Of a stretch of 64,000 bases of DNA, positions 9,207-17,169 are shown one piece after another; positions within the stretch are counted from its first letter, which is position 1; every line of letters begins with the position of its first letter. The stretch spans positions 124,001 through 188,000 of the forward strand of contig JALHRD010000001.1 in assembly GCA_022841625.1 (NCBI GenBank), given 5' to 3'. The position numbers and the translations under genes are program-made. The notes beneath the pieces were generated by a model that saw only the letters and a list, made by a program, of their open reading frames with translations, was not told the origin of the DNA and ran no database searches. This DNA comes from Xanthobacteraceae bacterium. Its GTDB lineage: Bacteria; Pseudomonadota; Alphaproteobacteria; Rhizobiales; Xanthobacteraceae.

Positions 9207-9234
9207 GTCCATGTGTCCGGGTCCATGTGTCCGG
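9207..9234 (+). repeat. Two tandem copies of a 14-bp unit
   Basis: The unit GTCCATGTGTCCGG occurs twice in perfect tandem (9207-9220 and 9221-9234), directly after the stop of the ThDP enzyme gene and just upstream of the toxin promoter. Confidence 0.85.
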
Positions 9235-9256
9235 TTTACGCCGGCGAATAATTGAA

Positions 9257-9285
9257 TTGACAAATCGTATCGTATACGATACACT
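9257..9285 (+). promoter_or_regulatory. Toxin-antitoxin promoter with embedded operator palindrome
   Basis: A consensus -35 TTGACA (9257-9262) and a -10 TACACT (9280-9285) are separated by 17 bases. The spacer and first -10 bases hold a perfect 14-bp palindrome, TATCGTATACGATA (9268-9281), a natural operator for the antitoxin. The expected transcription start, about 9291-9292, coincides with the GTG start codon at 9291, which implies a leaderless toxin message. Confidence 0.7.
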
Positions 9286-9290
9286 TTGAT

Positions 9291-9581
9291 GTGCTTGAGA
9301 TTTGGCAGACCGCGCTTTTTTCGGAGTGGCTGCGAAACCTGCGCGACCGTCGCGCCGTCCAACGCATTACGTCGCGACTGCGGCGACTTGCAGCCGGCAA
9401 TTTTGGCGACGTTAAACCGGTCGGTGAAGGTGTGAGCGAGTTACGCGTCGATTACGGCCCCGGTTACCGCGTGTATTTTATACGTCGCGGCGAGGCGATT
9501 TACCTCCTGCTCTGCGGCGGCGATAAATCGACACAGGATCGTGACATCAAAACCGCGCACCAAATGGCAAAGGAACACTAA
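9291..9581 (+). CDS. HigB/RelE-superfamily toxin (addiction module killer protein)
   Basis: This 96-residue protein matches the addiction-module killer type (RelE/ParE fold, phage Gp49-like), which usually cleaves mRNA on the ribosome. Diagnostic segments are EWLRNLRDRRAVQRI near the start, the ELRVDYGPGYRVYF core strand and LLLCGGDKSTQDRDI. The start is GTG at 9291; no other in-frame start precedes the conserved core. No ribosome-binding site is visible, since the promoter runs up to the codon. The antitoxin gene begins one base after the stop, so they form a toxin-first operon. Function is inferred from family and arrangement. Confidence 0.88.
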   Translation: MLEIWQTALFSEWLRNLRDRRAVQRITSRLRRLAAGNFGDVKPVGEGVSELRVDYGPGYRVYFIRRGEAIYLLLCGGDKSTQDRDIKTAHQMAKEH

Positions 9582-9582
9582 C

Positions 9583-9894
9583 GTGCCGAAAGCCAAAAAG
9601 AAGATCGCGCTCAAACCAACTCGTTTTGATTCGTCCGAATACATCGAGACGCAAGAGGACGCCATTGAATATCTCGCGGCCGCACTCGAAACCGGCGACG
9701 CCTCCTTCATCGCCACGTCGATCCGCGATGTGGCTCGTGCGCATGGCATGACTGAGATTGCCCGCCAAACTGGATTGTCGCGCGAGAACCTCTACCGCTC
9801 GCTCAACGGAGACACCAAGACCGAATTTGACACCATCATGCGCGTGCTGACCGCACTCGGCGTGAAGCTAACGGCGAAGTCAAAGGTGGCCTAG
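9583..9894 (+). CDS. HigA-like antitoxin (addiction module antidote protein)
   Basis: This 103-residue partner of the upstream toxin carries a helix-turn-helix. The TEIARQTGLSRENLYRSL segment at roughly residues 62-79 is the DNA-binding helix pair, typical of the antidote family. The likely start is GTG at 9583, with AAGGA a few bases upstream and one base after the toxin stop. A frame opening at ATG 9541 would overlap the toxin. The antitoxin should neutralise the toxin and repress the operon, probably at the palindrome 9268-9281. Its ribosome-binding site contrasts with the leaderless toxin and may help keep antitoxin in excess. Confidence 0.87.
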   Translation: MPKAKKKIALKPTRFDSSEYIETQEDAIEYLAAALETGDASFIATSIRDVARAHGMTEIARQTGLSRENLYRSLNGDTKTEFDTIMRVLTALGVKLTAKSKVA

Positions 9895-9963
9895 TGCCCC
9901 GTTTCCAAAGATCCTGATCCATCGCAGCGACCACCCACACGATCTTTGGAAACCAAGGGGCAC
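9894..9963 (+). repeat. Long inverted repeat behind the toxin-antitoxin operon
   Basis: The left arm is GTGCCCC then GTTTCCAAAGATC (9894-9913). The right arm is GATCTTTGGAAAC (9941-9953), three unpaired bases, then GGGGCAC (9957-9963). All 20 arm bases pair around a 27-base loop. The arm begins at the last base of the antitoxin stop codon. It may act as a terminator or processing hairpin, although no T-tract follows, or it may be a small mobile-element relic. Confidence 0.8.
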
Positions 9964-10154
9964 CAGGACGTGGACTCATTAACGCGCAGTCAGGCTCAAC
10001 ATGCCTGCCACAGGAGGTTTCGGTCGCTACCCCCTCGAAAGCGGACCTAATATACTTACACTGAGTTTTGTCGGTTTTGACCCATATGCGACATCGGCCT
10101 CACCGAAATCGCGTGTCGGGAAATTATAGAATGTTGGCTCGGCGAAGGCGGGCC

Positions 10155-11132
10155 TTATTCCGCCTTGATGTTGGCTGCTCGGATCACCTTGGCCCACTTC
10201 TCGGTTTCTGCGGCAATGTGCTTCTCAAACTCGGCGGGCGAGCCGGCAAGCACCGTACCGCCCAGGTCGACGAGCCGCGCCTTGATCTTGGGATCAGCGA
10301 GAGCCGTGATGATCTCTTTGTTGAGCTTCTCGACGATCTCGTGCGGCGTATTCCTTGATACTCCAACGCCAACCCATCCACTTGATTCATAGGCGGGCAC
10401 GAACTCGCCCACGGTTGGGATATCCCGCAGTGCTTCCGAGCGCGTCGCTGTGGTCACCGCCAGCGGACGTAGTTTACCGGCTCTGATGTACCCAATCGAT
10501 TCAATCACCGGGCTGAATATCACCTGCACCTGTCCGCCGAGGAGGTCGGTCAGCGCGGGCGCTCCGCCGCGATACGGCACGTGGACCATGGGGACGCCGG
10601 TCATCATCTTGAATAGCTCGCCGGCGAGATGTTGTGGAGATCCAATACCCCCGGAGGCCATATTGATCTTGCCCGGATTGGACTTGGCATAAGCTATGAA
10701 CTCGGGAGCGGTTTTGGCCGGGACCGATGGATTGACTACCATGACCAGGGGATTGCGCATGATGCCCGCAACGGGTGCGATATCGCGGATAAAGTTGAAA
10801 TTGAGCTTCTCGTAGAGAGTCGCGTTAATCGCATTAAACGAGCCGACTAGCGCAAGCGTGTAGCCATCCGGCGGTGATCGCACAACCAACTCTGTGCCGA
10901 TGTTGCCGCCGGCACCTGGCCGGTTCTCAATGATGAAAGGCTGACCGAGACGGTCCGACAGCCATTGCCCCATCAGGCGCGCGCTGATGTCAGCCGCGCC
11001 GCCCGGTGGCCATGGGACGATCCAGCGCACTGGCCTCGACGGATAGGTTTGCGCCCAAGCGAAGCGTGATAGTGCCGGGAGTGAGGCAGCGCTCGCTGCC
11101 AGATGCAGAAATCGACGACGTGAAAGTTTCAT
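10155..11132 (-). CDS. Bug/TctC-family substrate-binding protein
   Basis: This 325-residue periplasmic receptor is of the tripartite tricarboxylate transporter type. The signal, SRRRFLHLAASAASLP, is Tat-like and ends near WAQTYPSRPVR. Family landmarks follow: VPWPPGGAADISAR, ENRPGAGGNIG, PPDGYTL and the HVPYRGG turn. I prefer the ATG at 11132; the frame also opens at a GTG at 11159. It is divergent from the LysR-type gene starting 88 bases away, a common regulator-receptor pairing. No tctA/tctB permease is present, so it must borrow one, or work as a sensor. The ligand is unknown. Confidence 0.92.
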   Translation of the reverse strand: MKLSRRRFLHLAASAASLPALSRFAWAQTYPSRPVRWIVPWPPGGAADISARLMGQWLSDRLGQPFIIENRPGAGGNIGTELVVRSPPDGYTLALVGSFNAINATLYEKLNFNFIRDIAPVAGIMRNPLVMVVNPSVPAKTAPEFIAYAKSNPGKINMASGGIGSPQHLAGELFKMMTGVPMVHVPYRGGAPALTDLLGGQVQVIFSPVIESIGYIRAGKLRPLAVTTATRSEALRDIPTVGEFVPAYESSGWVGVGVSRNTPHEIVEKLNKEIITALADPKIKARLVDLGGTVLAGSPAEFEKHIAAETEKWAKVIRAANIKAE

Positions 11133-11183
11133 AGCGCCCACTCGGTCTAGGCGTGACACTAGGCGAGATGTGATATACGGGGA

Positions 11184-11201
11184 ATTCCATAATTTTGGAT
11201 A
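11184..11201. promoter_or_regulatory. Candidate LysR-type operator
   Basis: The imperfect palindrome ATTCCA-N6-TGGATA, with perfect TCCA/TGGA cores at 11186-11189 and 11196-11199, lies in the 88-base space between the divergent receptor and LysR genes. Its size and A/T-rich centre suit a LysR-type site. The spacing departs by one base from the classic T-N11-A. Confidence 0.45.
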
Positions 11202-11220
11202 ATGATATATATTGTTTTAT

Positions 11221-12210
11221 ATGGCTAGGCTCACGAACTGGGAAACACAGATCGGTCCGCGTCTTCGGCTGCGAGACTTGCATGTGTTCTACATGGTGGT
11301 CGAGCAGGGCAGCATGGCCAAAGCCGCGGTAGAGCTGGGAATCTTCCAACCCGCCGTATCGGACGTGATCGCCAATCTCGAACACGCGCTTGGCGTAAGG
11401 CTTTTCGATCGCGGCCCACAGGGGGTCGAGCCAACCATCTACGGACAAGCGCTCGTAAAGCGCAGCCTCGCAGCATTTGATGAGTTGAGGCAGGGAGTCA
11501 GGGACATCGAATTCCTATCCGATCCGACGAGCGGCGAGCTGCGGATTGGATGCGTGGAGACTCTATCGGCTACGTTGGTTCCTCAGATCATTCTACGGTT
11601 CTCCAAGCAATATCCGCGCGTGGTCGTGCACGCGGACGATTGGACTGCTCCCGCTGTCGAATTGCCTCAGCCAGGGCTGCGCGATCGAAAGTACGATCTG
11701 GTCTTAGTGCGGCTGGTGAAGCCGTTTTCTGAGGACCACTGGCCGGACGACTTGAATGTGGAATGCATTTTTAAAGATCAATTGGTCGTCGCGACGGGCA
11801 GCCACAATCGATGGGCCCGCCGTCGCAAGATCGATCTCGCTGAACTGATTAACGAGCCCTGGATACTCGCGCAGCCTGGTACCTGGAATTACAATGGCAT
11901 AGCGGAAGCTTTCAAGGCGCGCGGTCTCGATGTCCCAAAGGCAAGTTTGGTGAGCGTTTCCGTGGGCCTTCGGACACGGCTGCTCGCCAACGGTCCGTTT
12001 ATCGCAGCGTTGCCGAACTCGGTCCTGCAGCTCAACCGAGATCACTACGCGCTTAAGGCGCTGCCCGTCGACTTGCCGGATCGGCCGTGGCCAGTCGTGA
12101 TCATGACACTTAAAAATCGCACTTTGAGCCCGGTCGTGCAGCGCTTCATAGATTGCGCTCGCGAGGTCGCAAAATCGCTTACAGGCTCACCACGAGATCG
12201 CAACAGGTGA
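11221..12210 (+). CDS. LysR-family transcriptional regulator
   Basis: This 329-residue regulator has the N-terminal winged helix-turn-helix of the LysR family (about residues 12-75), seen in LRDLHVFYMVVEQGSMAKAA and the LGVRLFDRGPQG wing. It is followed by a periplasmic-binding-protein-like sensor domain. The start is ATG 11221; a TTG nine bases earlier is also in frame. It is divergent from the Bug receptor at 10155-11132 and probably controls it, with a small organic acid as co-inducer. That link is inference from arrangement. No autoregulation can be proved, but the shared 88-base region has a palindromic candidate operator. Confidence 0.92.
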   Translation: MARLTNWETQIGPRLRLRDLHVFYMVVEQGSMAKAAVELGIFQPAVSDVIANLEHALGVRLFDRGPQGVEPTIYGQALVKRSLAAFDELRQGVRDIEFLSDPTSGELRIGCVETLSATLVPQIILRFSKQYPRVVVHADDWTAPAVELPQPGLRDRKYDLVLVRLVKPFSEDHWPDDLNVECIFKDQLVVATGSHNRWARRRKIDLAELINEPWILAQPGTWNYNGIAEAFKARGLDVPKASLVSVSVGLRTRLLANGPFIAALPNSVLQLNRDHYALKALPVDLPDRPWPVVIMTLKNRTLSPVVQRFIDCAREVAKSLTGSPRDRNR

Positions 12211-12284
12211 GCGATGCGAAGGCGATATTTCTCATTCGTTGAAGTCACGTAACCAGGCGCCCGAAACGTGATCGTCAGCATTTT

Positions 12285-12391
12285 CCGATGTCGGCTCATG
12301 GCCCGAAGCGGCGGTGTTGGAATGTCCGCTCTTGCGCCGCTCTTGGGGGGTAAGCCGACATCGGCCGGATCGGATCGACCAAGCCGATGTC
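12285..12391. repeat. Palindromic intergenic element with three half-sites
   Basis: This occupies the 307-base gap between the LysR gene and the convergent ThDP enzyme gene. CCGATGTCGGCT (12285-12296) is the exact reverse complement of AGCCGACATCGG (12353-12364), 56 bases apart. A further copy of the core, CCGATGTC (12384-12391), can pair with GACATCGG (12357-12364). An internal GGAATGTCCGCT segment resembles degenerate repeats seen in many alphaproteobacterial intergenic regions. I see no gene in this gap. Confidence 0.7.
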
Positions 12392-12517
12392 ATGCGTAGC
12401 CGGCCCAACAACGCTACGATTCCAATGCCGCGTTTCGATTTGAAGTTCCTAACCGCGTTTGCCGCAAGCACCGTGTGACTTCAAATCGGCGGCATCGGCT
12501 CAGGCCACCTCGCCACC

Positions 12518-14326
12518 TCACACCAATTGCGTGCGCACCTCGACCACCGCGACCCGGCCCTTCTCCACTTCGGCGACGGCTTCCTGGAATACGCCGGCGA
12601 GTTCGGCCGGATCGAAGATCGGTCCCTTGGCCCAGGCGCCATAGCCGCGCGCGACGGTGGCGTGATCGATATCGGGATCGACCATGCGCTGGCCGATCCA
12701 AGCGTTCTCAAGCGGCCGATGCCGGTCTTCGGCAACATGCATCTGGTGCTTTTCGTCGTTGCCCCAGGTGGTGTTGTTATTGATCACCAGAAGCATCGGC
12801 GCGCGGTTATGGACCGCGCTCCAAATCGCGCCGGCCGACATGATGTAATCGCCGTCGCCCATCAAACCAACGCAGAACTTGCCCTGATCGCGGCAGCCGA
12901 TTGCAGCGCCAGCCATGGCGCCGGGACCGTAACCGACGCCGCCGCCGCCATTGGTGCCGAGATAGTAACCGGCGCCGGGGAATTGCCAGATGCCTTCGGG
13001 GAAGCTCGCCGAATTGCGCATCGCCAGAAGCCAGTTCTTATCCTTCACGGCGTTCCATAATTCCGTCACCATGCGGCCCGGGCGGATCGGCCGGTCGTCC
13101 CAGCCCTTGCGGGCGTTCTCGGCCTGGCGGGCACGCAGCGCGGTATGACGCGCGCAAGCAAGCTTGCGGCGCTCCTCGACCTTGGCGCGCGCGCCGGAGT
13201 CTTTTTCCAGCCGTTGCCGGAGCAAGGCATTGAGTTGCTGCAAACCGAGCATCGGATCGCAATTGATCTGGACATCCACCAGCGGCGCAGGGCCACGCAG
13301 ATACGACCAGGAGCTCGGCGACACATCGTTGAGCGACATGTCGATAACCTTGCGTCCCGGACGCAACCGGCCGGAGCCGACGTTCTCCTTGCGCTCGGTA
13401 TAGCTGTCGAGCAGGCTCGACAAGTCGCGGCAATCGATCGCCATGACCGCGTCGGCCTCCTTGACGACCTCACGGTCGCCGCTGGCGCTTTGCGGGTGCG
13501 CGGTGGGAAATGCAATGATGCCGTTGTCGTCGCGATAGGCGGCGCCGGTCAGTTCGACCAGCTCCACCAGCGGCTTGGTAACCGCAGGATCGATACCGAA
13601 TCGGCCGCCGACGATCAGCGGAAATTTCGCATCGAGCAGCGCATCCGCCGCGGCCGCGAGCGCATCGGGATTGGCCGCGATCGGCGGCGCCGGCTGGAAA
13701 TATTTCGGGTCCGGCATGACCGGCGCACTGCCGATCTTTTGCTCCTGAATGCCGCAATCGAGCGTGACATAGACCGGACCGCGCGGCGCGGTCAGCGCAA
13801 CCTTGTGCGCCTTGGCGATGGCATCAAGATGCCATTGCGGCGTGGTCGGCTCTTCGGTCCATTTCACATAGTTCTTGACGATATCAGCCTGGGTAGAGGC
13901 GCAATGCAACCAGTCGATCCAACGACGATCCGCCGGGTCGAGCGGTCCGGAACCGCCCAGGACCAGCACCGGCGCGTGGTCGCCGAACGCGTTGTAGACA
14001 CCCATCGAACCGTTCATCAGCCCGACCAGATCGTGCAGGATGCACACCCCGATCCGGCCGGTCGCCTTGGCATAGCCATGCGCCATCGACACGGCGATCT
14101 GCTCATGGGTGGTGAGCACCATCTTCGGCTTGTGATTGCGGCCGTAATTGACCAGCGAGTCATGCAGGCCGCGGTAGCTCGACCCCGGCAATAGGAAGAC
14201 ATAGTCGATGTCGAGCCGGCCGAGCAGTTCGACCATGGCGTCCGACCAATATTCCGGCTCGCTGCGGTTGGCGGGGAGATTGACCGGCGCCTCGCTCAGG
14301 AACCGCTGGTTGACGTGCTCGTTCAT
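12518..14326 (-). CDS. Thiamine-diphosphate-dependent enzyme, decarboxylase/synthase type
   Basis: This 602-residue protein is a member of the acetolactate synthase-benzoylformate decarboxylase superfamily, longer than its 540-residue neighbour at 7581 and clearly distinct from it. The pyrimidine-domain glutamate is in LTTHEQIAVSMAHGYAKATG. The cofactor motif begins GDGDYIM at about residue 489 and ends in a run of three asparagines, INNNTTWGND. The central domain contains VGGRFGIDP. The start is ATG 14326, with AAGGAG seven bases upstream. It follows a Bug receptor on the same strand (gap 191 bases, containing a repeat), suggesting uptake and decarboxylation of the same acid. The substrate is unknown. 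Confidence 0.88.
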   Translation of the reverse strand: MNEHVNQRFLSEAPVNLPANRSEPEYWSDAMVELLGRLDIDYVFLLPGSSYRGLHDSLVNYGRNHKPKMVLTTHEQIAVSMAHGYAKATGRIGVCILHDLVGLMNGSMGVYNAFGDHAPVLVLGGSGPLDPADRRWIDWLHCASTQADIVKNYVKWTEEPTTPQWHLDAIAKAHKVALTAPRGPVYVTLDCGIQEQKIGSAPVMPDPKYFQPAPPIAANPDALAAAADALLDAKFPLIVGGRFGIDPAVTKPLVELVELTGAAYRDDNGIIAFPTAHPQSASGDREVVKEADAVMAIDCRDLSSLLDSYTERKENVGSGRLRPGRKVIDMSLNDVSPSSWSYLRGPAPLVDVQINCDPMLGLQQLNALLRQRLEKDSGARAKVEERRKLACARHTALRARQAENARKGWDDRPIRPGRMVTELWNAVKDKNWLLAMRNSASFPEGIWQFPGAGYYLGTNGGGGVGYGPGAMAGAAIGCRDQGKFCVGLMGDGDYIMSAGAIWSAVHNRAPMLLVINNNTTWGNDEKHQMHVAEDRHRPLENAWIGQRMVDPDIDHATVARGYGAWAKGPIFDPAELAGVFQEAVAEVEKGRVAVVEVRTQLV

Positions 14327-14452
14327 CGACTGCTCCTTGGTGTCACACTCTGCTTTTGTCGGGCATGCTCGTCGTTGCCAATCATCGTCCGTTCGGCACG
14401 ACCAGGACAACCTCTTTTTTCAACTTTATGGCCGACTTGCTCGCGCACGCGC

Positions 14453-14517
14453 GGAGTGGATTTGACATTCGCTACCCCTTTGCAGTTTGCGCGGGATGCG
14501 AATGTTGGAATCGGACC
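14453..14517 (-). repeat. Palindromic intergenic repeat, copy 2
   Basis: Read on the minus strand, this begins at the TAG stop of the Bug gene at 14518 and matches 924-986 at 56 of 63 positions. The stem is shorter here, with ACATTCGC pairing with GCGAATGT (8 bp). The gene sequences immediately upstream of the two stop codons are not similar, so the element itself is what is repeated. Confidence 0.75.
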
Positions 14518-15525
14518 CTAGTCGCCGGAGATCTTGCGCGTCGCCTCGACCACATCCGCCGGCGTCCGGTAGATTTCCTTGAGAAACGCCTCGATCGCCG
14601 GCGCCGTCATCGGCGCGATCGTGAGCCGCTGCTTATCGACTTCGGCGACGAATTCCCGATCGGTCAGCGTCGCCTCGAATGCCGCGCGCAGCGCGGCGAT
14701 GCGATCCGCCGGCACCGCCTTGGGGACGATGTAGGGCCGCCCGACCAGCGACGAGGCCGTGAGCAGATCGAGGACCTGGCGGCTGCGGCTGTCGGTCAGG
14801 ACATCGCGCGCCACCAGCGCGGTCGCCGGCATATCGCCGACTAATTTTGGCGAAAACCGCAGATGCACCGTGATTTTCTTTTCGCGCACCCACGGCTCGG
14901 GCACGCTGGTCCAGCCGATACAGTCGCCGTCAATCTCGCCGCGTTCGATCGCGATGCGCTTCTCGGTCGATCCGGGATAGCCGGTCACTTGCCGCACATT
15001 GACCCCAAACAGGTCGCTCAACATCTTGCTGTCGATATAGGACGCGGTGCCAACGCCGGTAACGCCGAAATTCACCTGGCGGCGCCTGAGCAGATCTTGC
15101 CAATCCTTGATGCCGGTGCCGTTCCAGGTGTGGCAGACGCGGAAATCCTCGGTAATGCTCCCGAGCCATGCGAAATCGAGAAAATTCGCGCCAATCTTCT
15201 GCGGCACCGTGACCGACTGGGTAATCAAGCCCGGGTTAAAGGCGTTGATGACCGTGCCGTCGGTCGGCGCTGCCGTCGCGACATAGCGCACCGAATTCAA
15301 GCTGGCCGCACCTGGCATGTTCTGGACAATGACGTTCGGATTACCCGGAATATGGCGGCCGATATGGCGCGACAGCACCCGCGCATAGTGGTCGTAGCCG
15401 CCGCCAGCGGAGAAACCGACAACGATCCGAACGGTCTTGCCGCGGTAGAACCCGGCCACGTCCTGCGCCACAGCCGCCGTTGCGGACAGCCCCATGGCGG
15501 CAAGCAAACTCACAACCCTTATCAT
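14518..15525 (-). CDS. Bug/TctC-family substrate-binding protein
   Basis: This 335-residue periplasmic receptor has a Sec-type signal, MIRVVSLLAAMGLSATAAVA, with cleavage near AQD. The family pattern is strong: GKTVRIVVGFSAGGGYDHYA, GRHIPGNPNVIVQNMPGA and DGTVINAF. It is closer in style to the partial receptor at the window's left edge (PGNP, QNMPGA) than to the receptor at 10155. I use ATG 15525, with GGGGG upstream; an ATG 12 bases earlier is also possible. It precedes the ThDP enzyme on the same strand and may feed it. No permease genes are nearby. Confidence 0.92.
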   Translation of the reverse strand: MIRVVSLLAAMGLSATAAVAQDVAGFYRGKTVRIVVGFSAGGGYDHYARVLSRHIGRHIPGNPNVIVQNMPGAASLNSVRYVATAAPTDGTVINAFNPGLITQSVTVPQKIGANFLDFAWLGSITEDFRVCHTWNGTGIKDWQDLLRRRQVNFGVTGVGTASYIDSKMLSDLFGVNVRQVTGYPGSTEKRIAIERGEIDGDCIGWTSVPEPWVREKKITVHLRFSPKLVGDMPATALVARDVLTDSRSRQVLDLLTASSLVGRPYIVPKAVPADRIAALRAAFEATLTDREFVAEVDKQRLTIAPMTAPAIEAFLKEIYRTPADVVEATRKISGD

Positions 15526-15618
15526 GCCGGCCCCCATTCGAGCGGTAAGGTCTTTTTCTTATGTTACCGCAATTAGGCCTATGACAAGCGGGCCGTCCTG
15601 CGGTATCTAGCGCGCCGA

Positions 15619-16773
15619 ATGCAGCTAATTACAGAAACAAAGGCGCTGGCCGAGACCTGTGCCCGCCTGGCGCGGCATCCGTTCGTGACGGTCGACACCG
15701 AATTCCTGCGTGAGACCACATACTACCCCAAGCTTTGCATCTTGCAGATGGCGAGCGTCGACGAATCGGTCGTGGTCGACGCCCTGGCGCCGGGCCTCGA
15801 ACTCGAGCCGCTGTTCGATCTCCTGGTCGACGAGCGCGTGCTCAAAGTGTTCCATGCCGCCCGCCAGGATGTCGAAATCTGCTGGCACGAGGCGCAGATA
15901 ATTCCAGCCCCGCTGTTTGACACGCAGGTCGCAGCGATGGTGCTCGGCTATGGCGACTCGATCTCCTACGATCAACTGGTCAACCGCATCACCGGCGACA
16001 CGCTCGACAAATCGAGCCGGTTCACCGACTGGACGCGCCGGCCGCTCAGCGCGGCGCAGCTCACTTATGCGGTGTCCGACGTCACCCATCTGCGCGACGT
16101 CTATCTGAGCCTGTCCGCCGACCTCGCCCGGCGCGGTCGAACCGAATGGCTGCGCGATGAAATGCGCGTGCTGACCTCGCCCGACACCTACCGCATGGAG
16201 CCTGAGCTGGCCTGGCAGCGTTTGAAGACGCGGGTGCGCAAGCCCAAGGAATTGGCGGTGCTGATCGAGGTCGCCGCTTGGCGCGAATACGAAGCGCAAA
16301 CCCGCGACGTGCCGCGCAGCCGCGTGCTGAAGGATGACGTCCTCGGCGATATCGCGATTCAGGCGCCGACCACCATCGAGCGGCTTGCCGCGCTGCGTTC
16401 GCTGCCCAAGGGTTTTGAGCGCTCGAAGTGGGGCGAAGCCATCGTCGAGGCGGTCACGCGCGGTCTGGCGCGCGATCCTAAGACACTGCCGGGAATTGAG
16501 CGTCAGAAGCCGGCGGCGAACGGTCAGGCCACCGTCGAACTGCTCAAGGTTCTGCTGCGCATGACTTCGGAAAAGCACGGCGTCGCCGCCAAGGTGATCG
16601 CCACCATGGACGACCTCGACCGCATTGCTGCCGACGACCAGGCGGATGTGCCGGCGCTGACCGGCTGGCGGCGCGAATTGTTCGGCGAAAACGCCATCGC
16701 CCTTAAGCACGGCAAGCTCGCGCTTGCAGTCGAAAACGGACGCGTCGTCACCGTGGCCAAGAGTTCATCCTGA
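15619..16773 (+). CDS. rnd: Ribonuclease D
   Basis: This 384-residue 3'-to-5' exoribonuclease acts in tRNA 3' end maturation. The DEDDy exonuclease domain fills the first half: DTEFLRE gives the first acidic pair, [10 protein letters not shown] the second block, and YAVSDVTHL the last tyrosine and aspartate. The second half contains an HRDC domain, visible around [28 protein letters not shown]. The start ATG 15619 gives [10 protein letters not shown]. In related genomes rnd is usually close to aspS; here about 8 kb of accessory genes lie between them. The downstream gene is convergent. Confidence 0.95.
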   Translation: MQLITETKALAETCARLARHPFVTVDTEFLRETTYYPKLCILQMASVDESVVVDALAPGLELEPLFDLLVDERVLKVFHAARQDVEICWHEAQIIPAPLFDTQVAAMVLGYGDSISYDQLVNRITGDTLDKSSRFTDWTRRPLSAAQLTYAVSDVTHLRDVYLSLSADLARRGRTEWLRDEMRVLTSPDTYRMEPELAWQRLKTRVRKPKELAVLIEVAAWREYEAQTRDVPRSRVLKDDVLGDIAIQAPTTIERLAALRSLPKGFERSKWGEAIVEAVTRGLARDPKTLPGIERQKPAANGQATVELLKVLLRMTSEKHGVAAKVIATMDDLDRIAADDQADVPALTGWRRELFGENAIALKHGKLALAVENGRVVTVAKSSS

Positions 16774-16803
16774 GGCGACCGGCTTCGGCGCGCTCTGAAA
16801 GCG

Positions 16804-17106
16804 TCAGCGTGCACCCGGACGGACCGGCTCGGCCTCGCCGGACGAGCGGCCGGAGTCGCTGGTCGGCACCGAACGCTCCGACGGCGGCAGCACTTCGCCG
16901 GGTGGCGGGGGCGGCACCGCCATAGGGGCGCCGCCGCTGGGCGCAAAGCGCGGCGGCATTGCGCGGTCCGGCATGGCGCCCGCTGGAGCTGGTGGACTAA
17001 TCGACCGCAATCGCGGATCGGGTGACGGCGGCGCCGATTGCGCGGCCGCGGGCAGCGCCAGCGACAAACCGAACGCTGCGCTCAACACGATCGGCCAAAG
17101 CTTCAT
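16804..17106 (-). CDS. Small proline-rich exported protein, unknown
   Basis: This 100-residue protein starts with a clear Sec signal, MKLWPIVLSAAFGLSLALPAA, cleaved after AAAQ. The rest is rich in proline, serine and alanine with no recognisable domain, and is likely disordered in the periplasm or cell envelope. I chose ATG 17106 because of the signal and a GGGAGA site upstream. It lies convergent to rnd and is transcribed from a region next to the PrsW-like gene. I do not recognise a function. The signal and good initiation context make it more likely real than a chance frame. Confidence 0.65.
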   Translation of the reverse strand: MKLWPIVLSAAFGLSLALPAAAQSAPPSPDPRLRSISPPAPAGAMPDRAMPPRFAPSGGAPMAVPPPPPGEVLPPSERSVPTSDSGRSSGEAEPVRPGAR

Positions 17107-17169
17107 GGCTTGTTCTCCCGCGGCGTTGGATCGGCGGCACATATGTTAGCCGTTCCGATCACGGCGCTT

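Noticed and set aside
15625-16710. Antisense frame of 361 codons opposite rnd
   Set aside because: It mirrors codon-position GC bias of rnd; no start signal or domain supports it.
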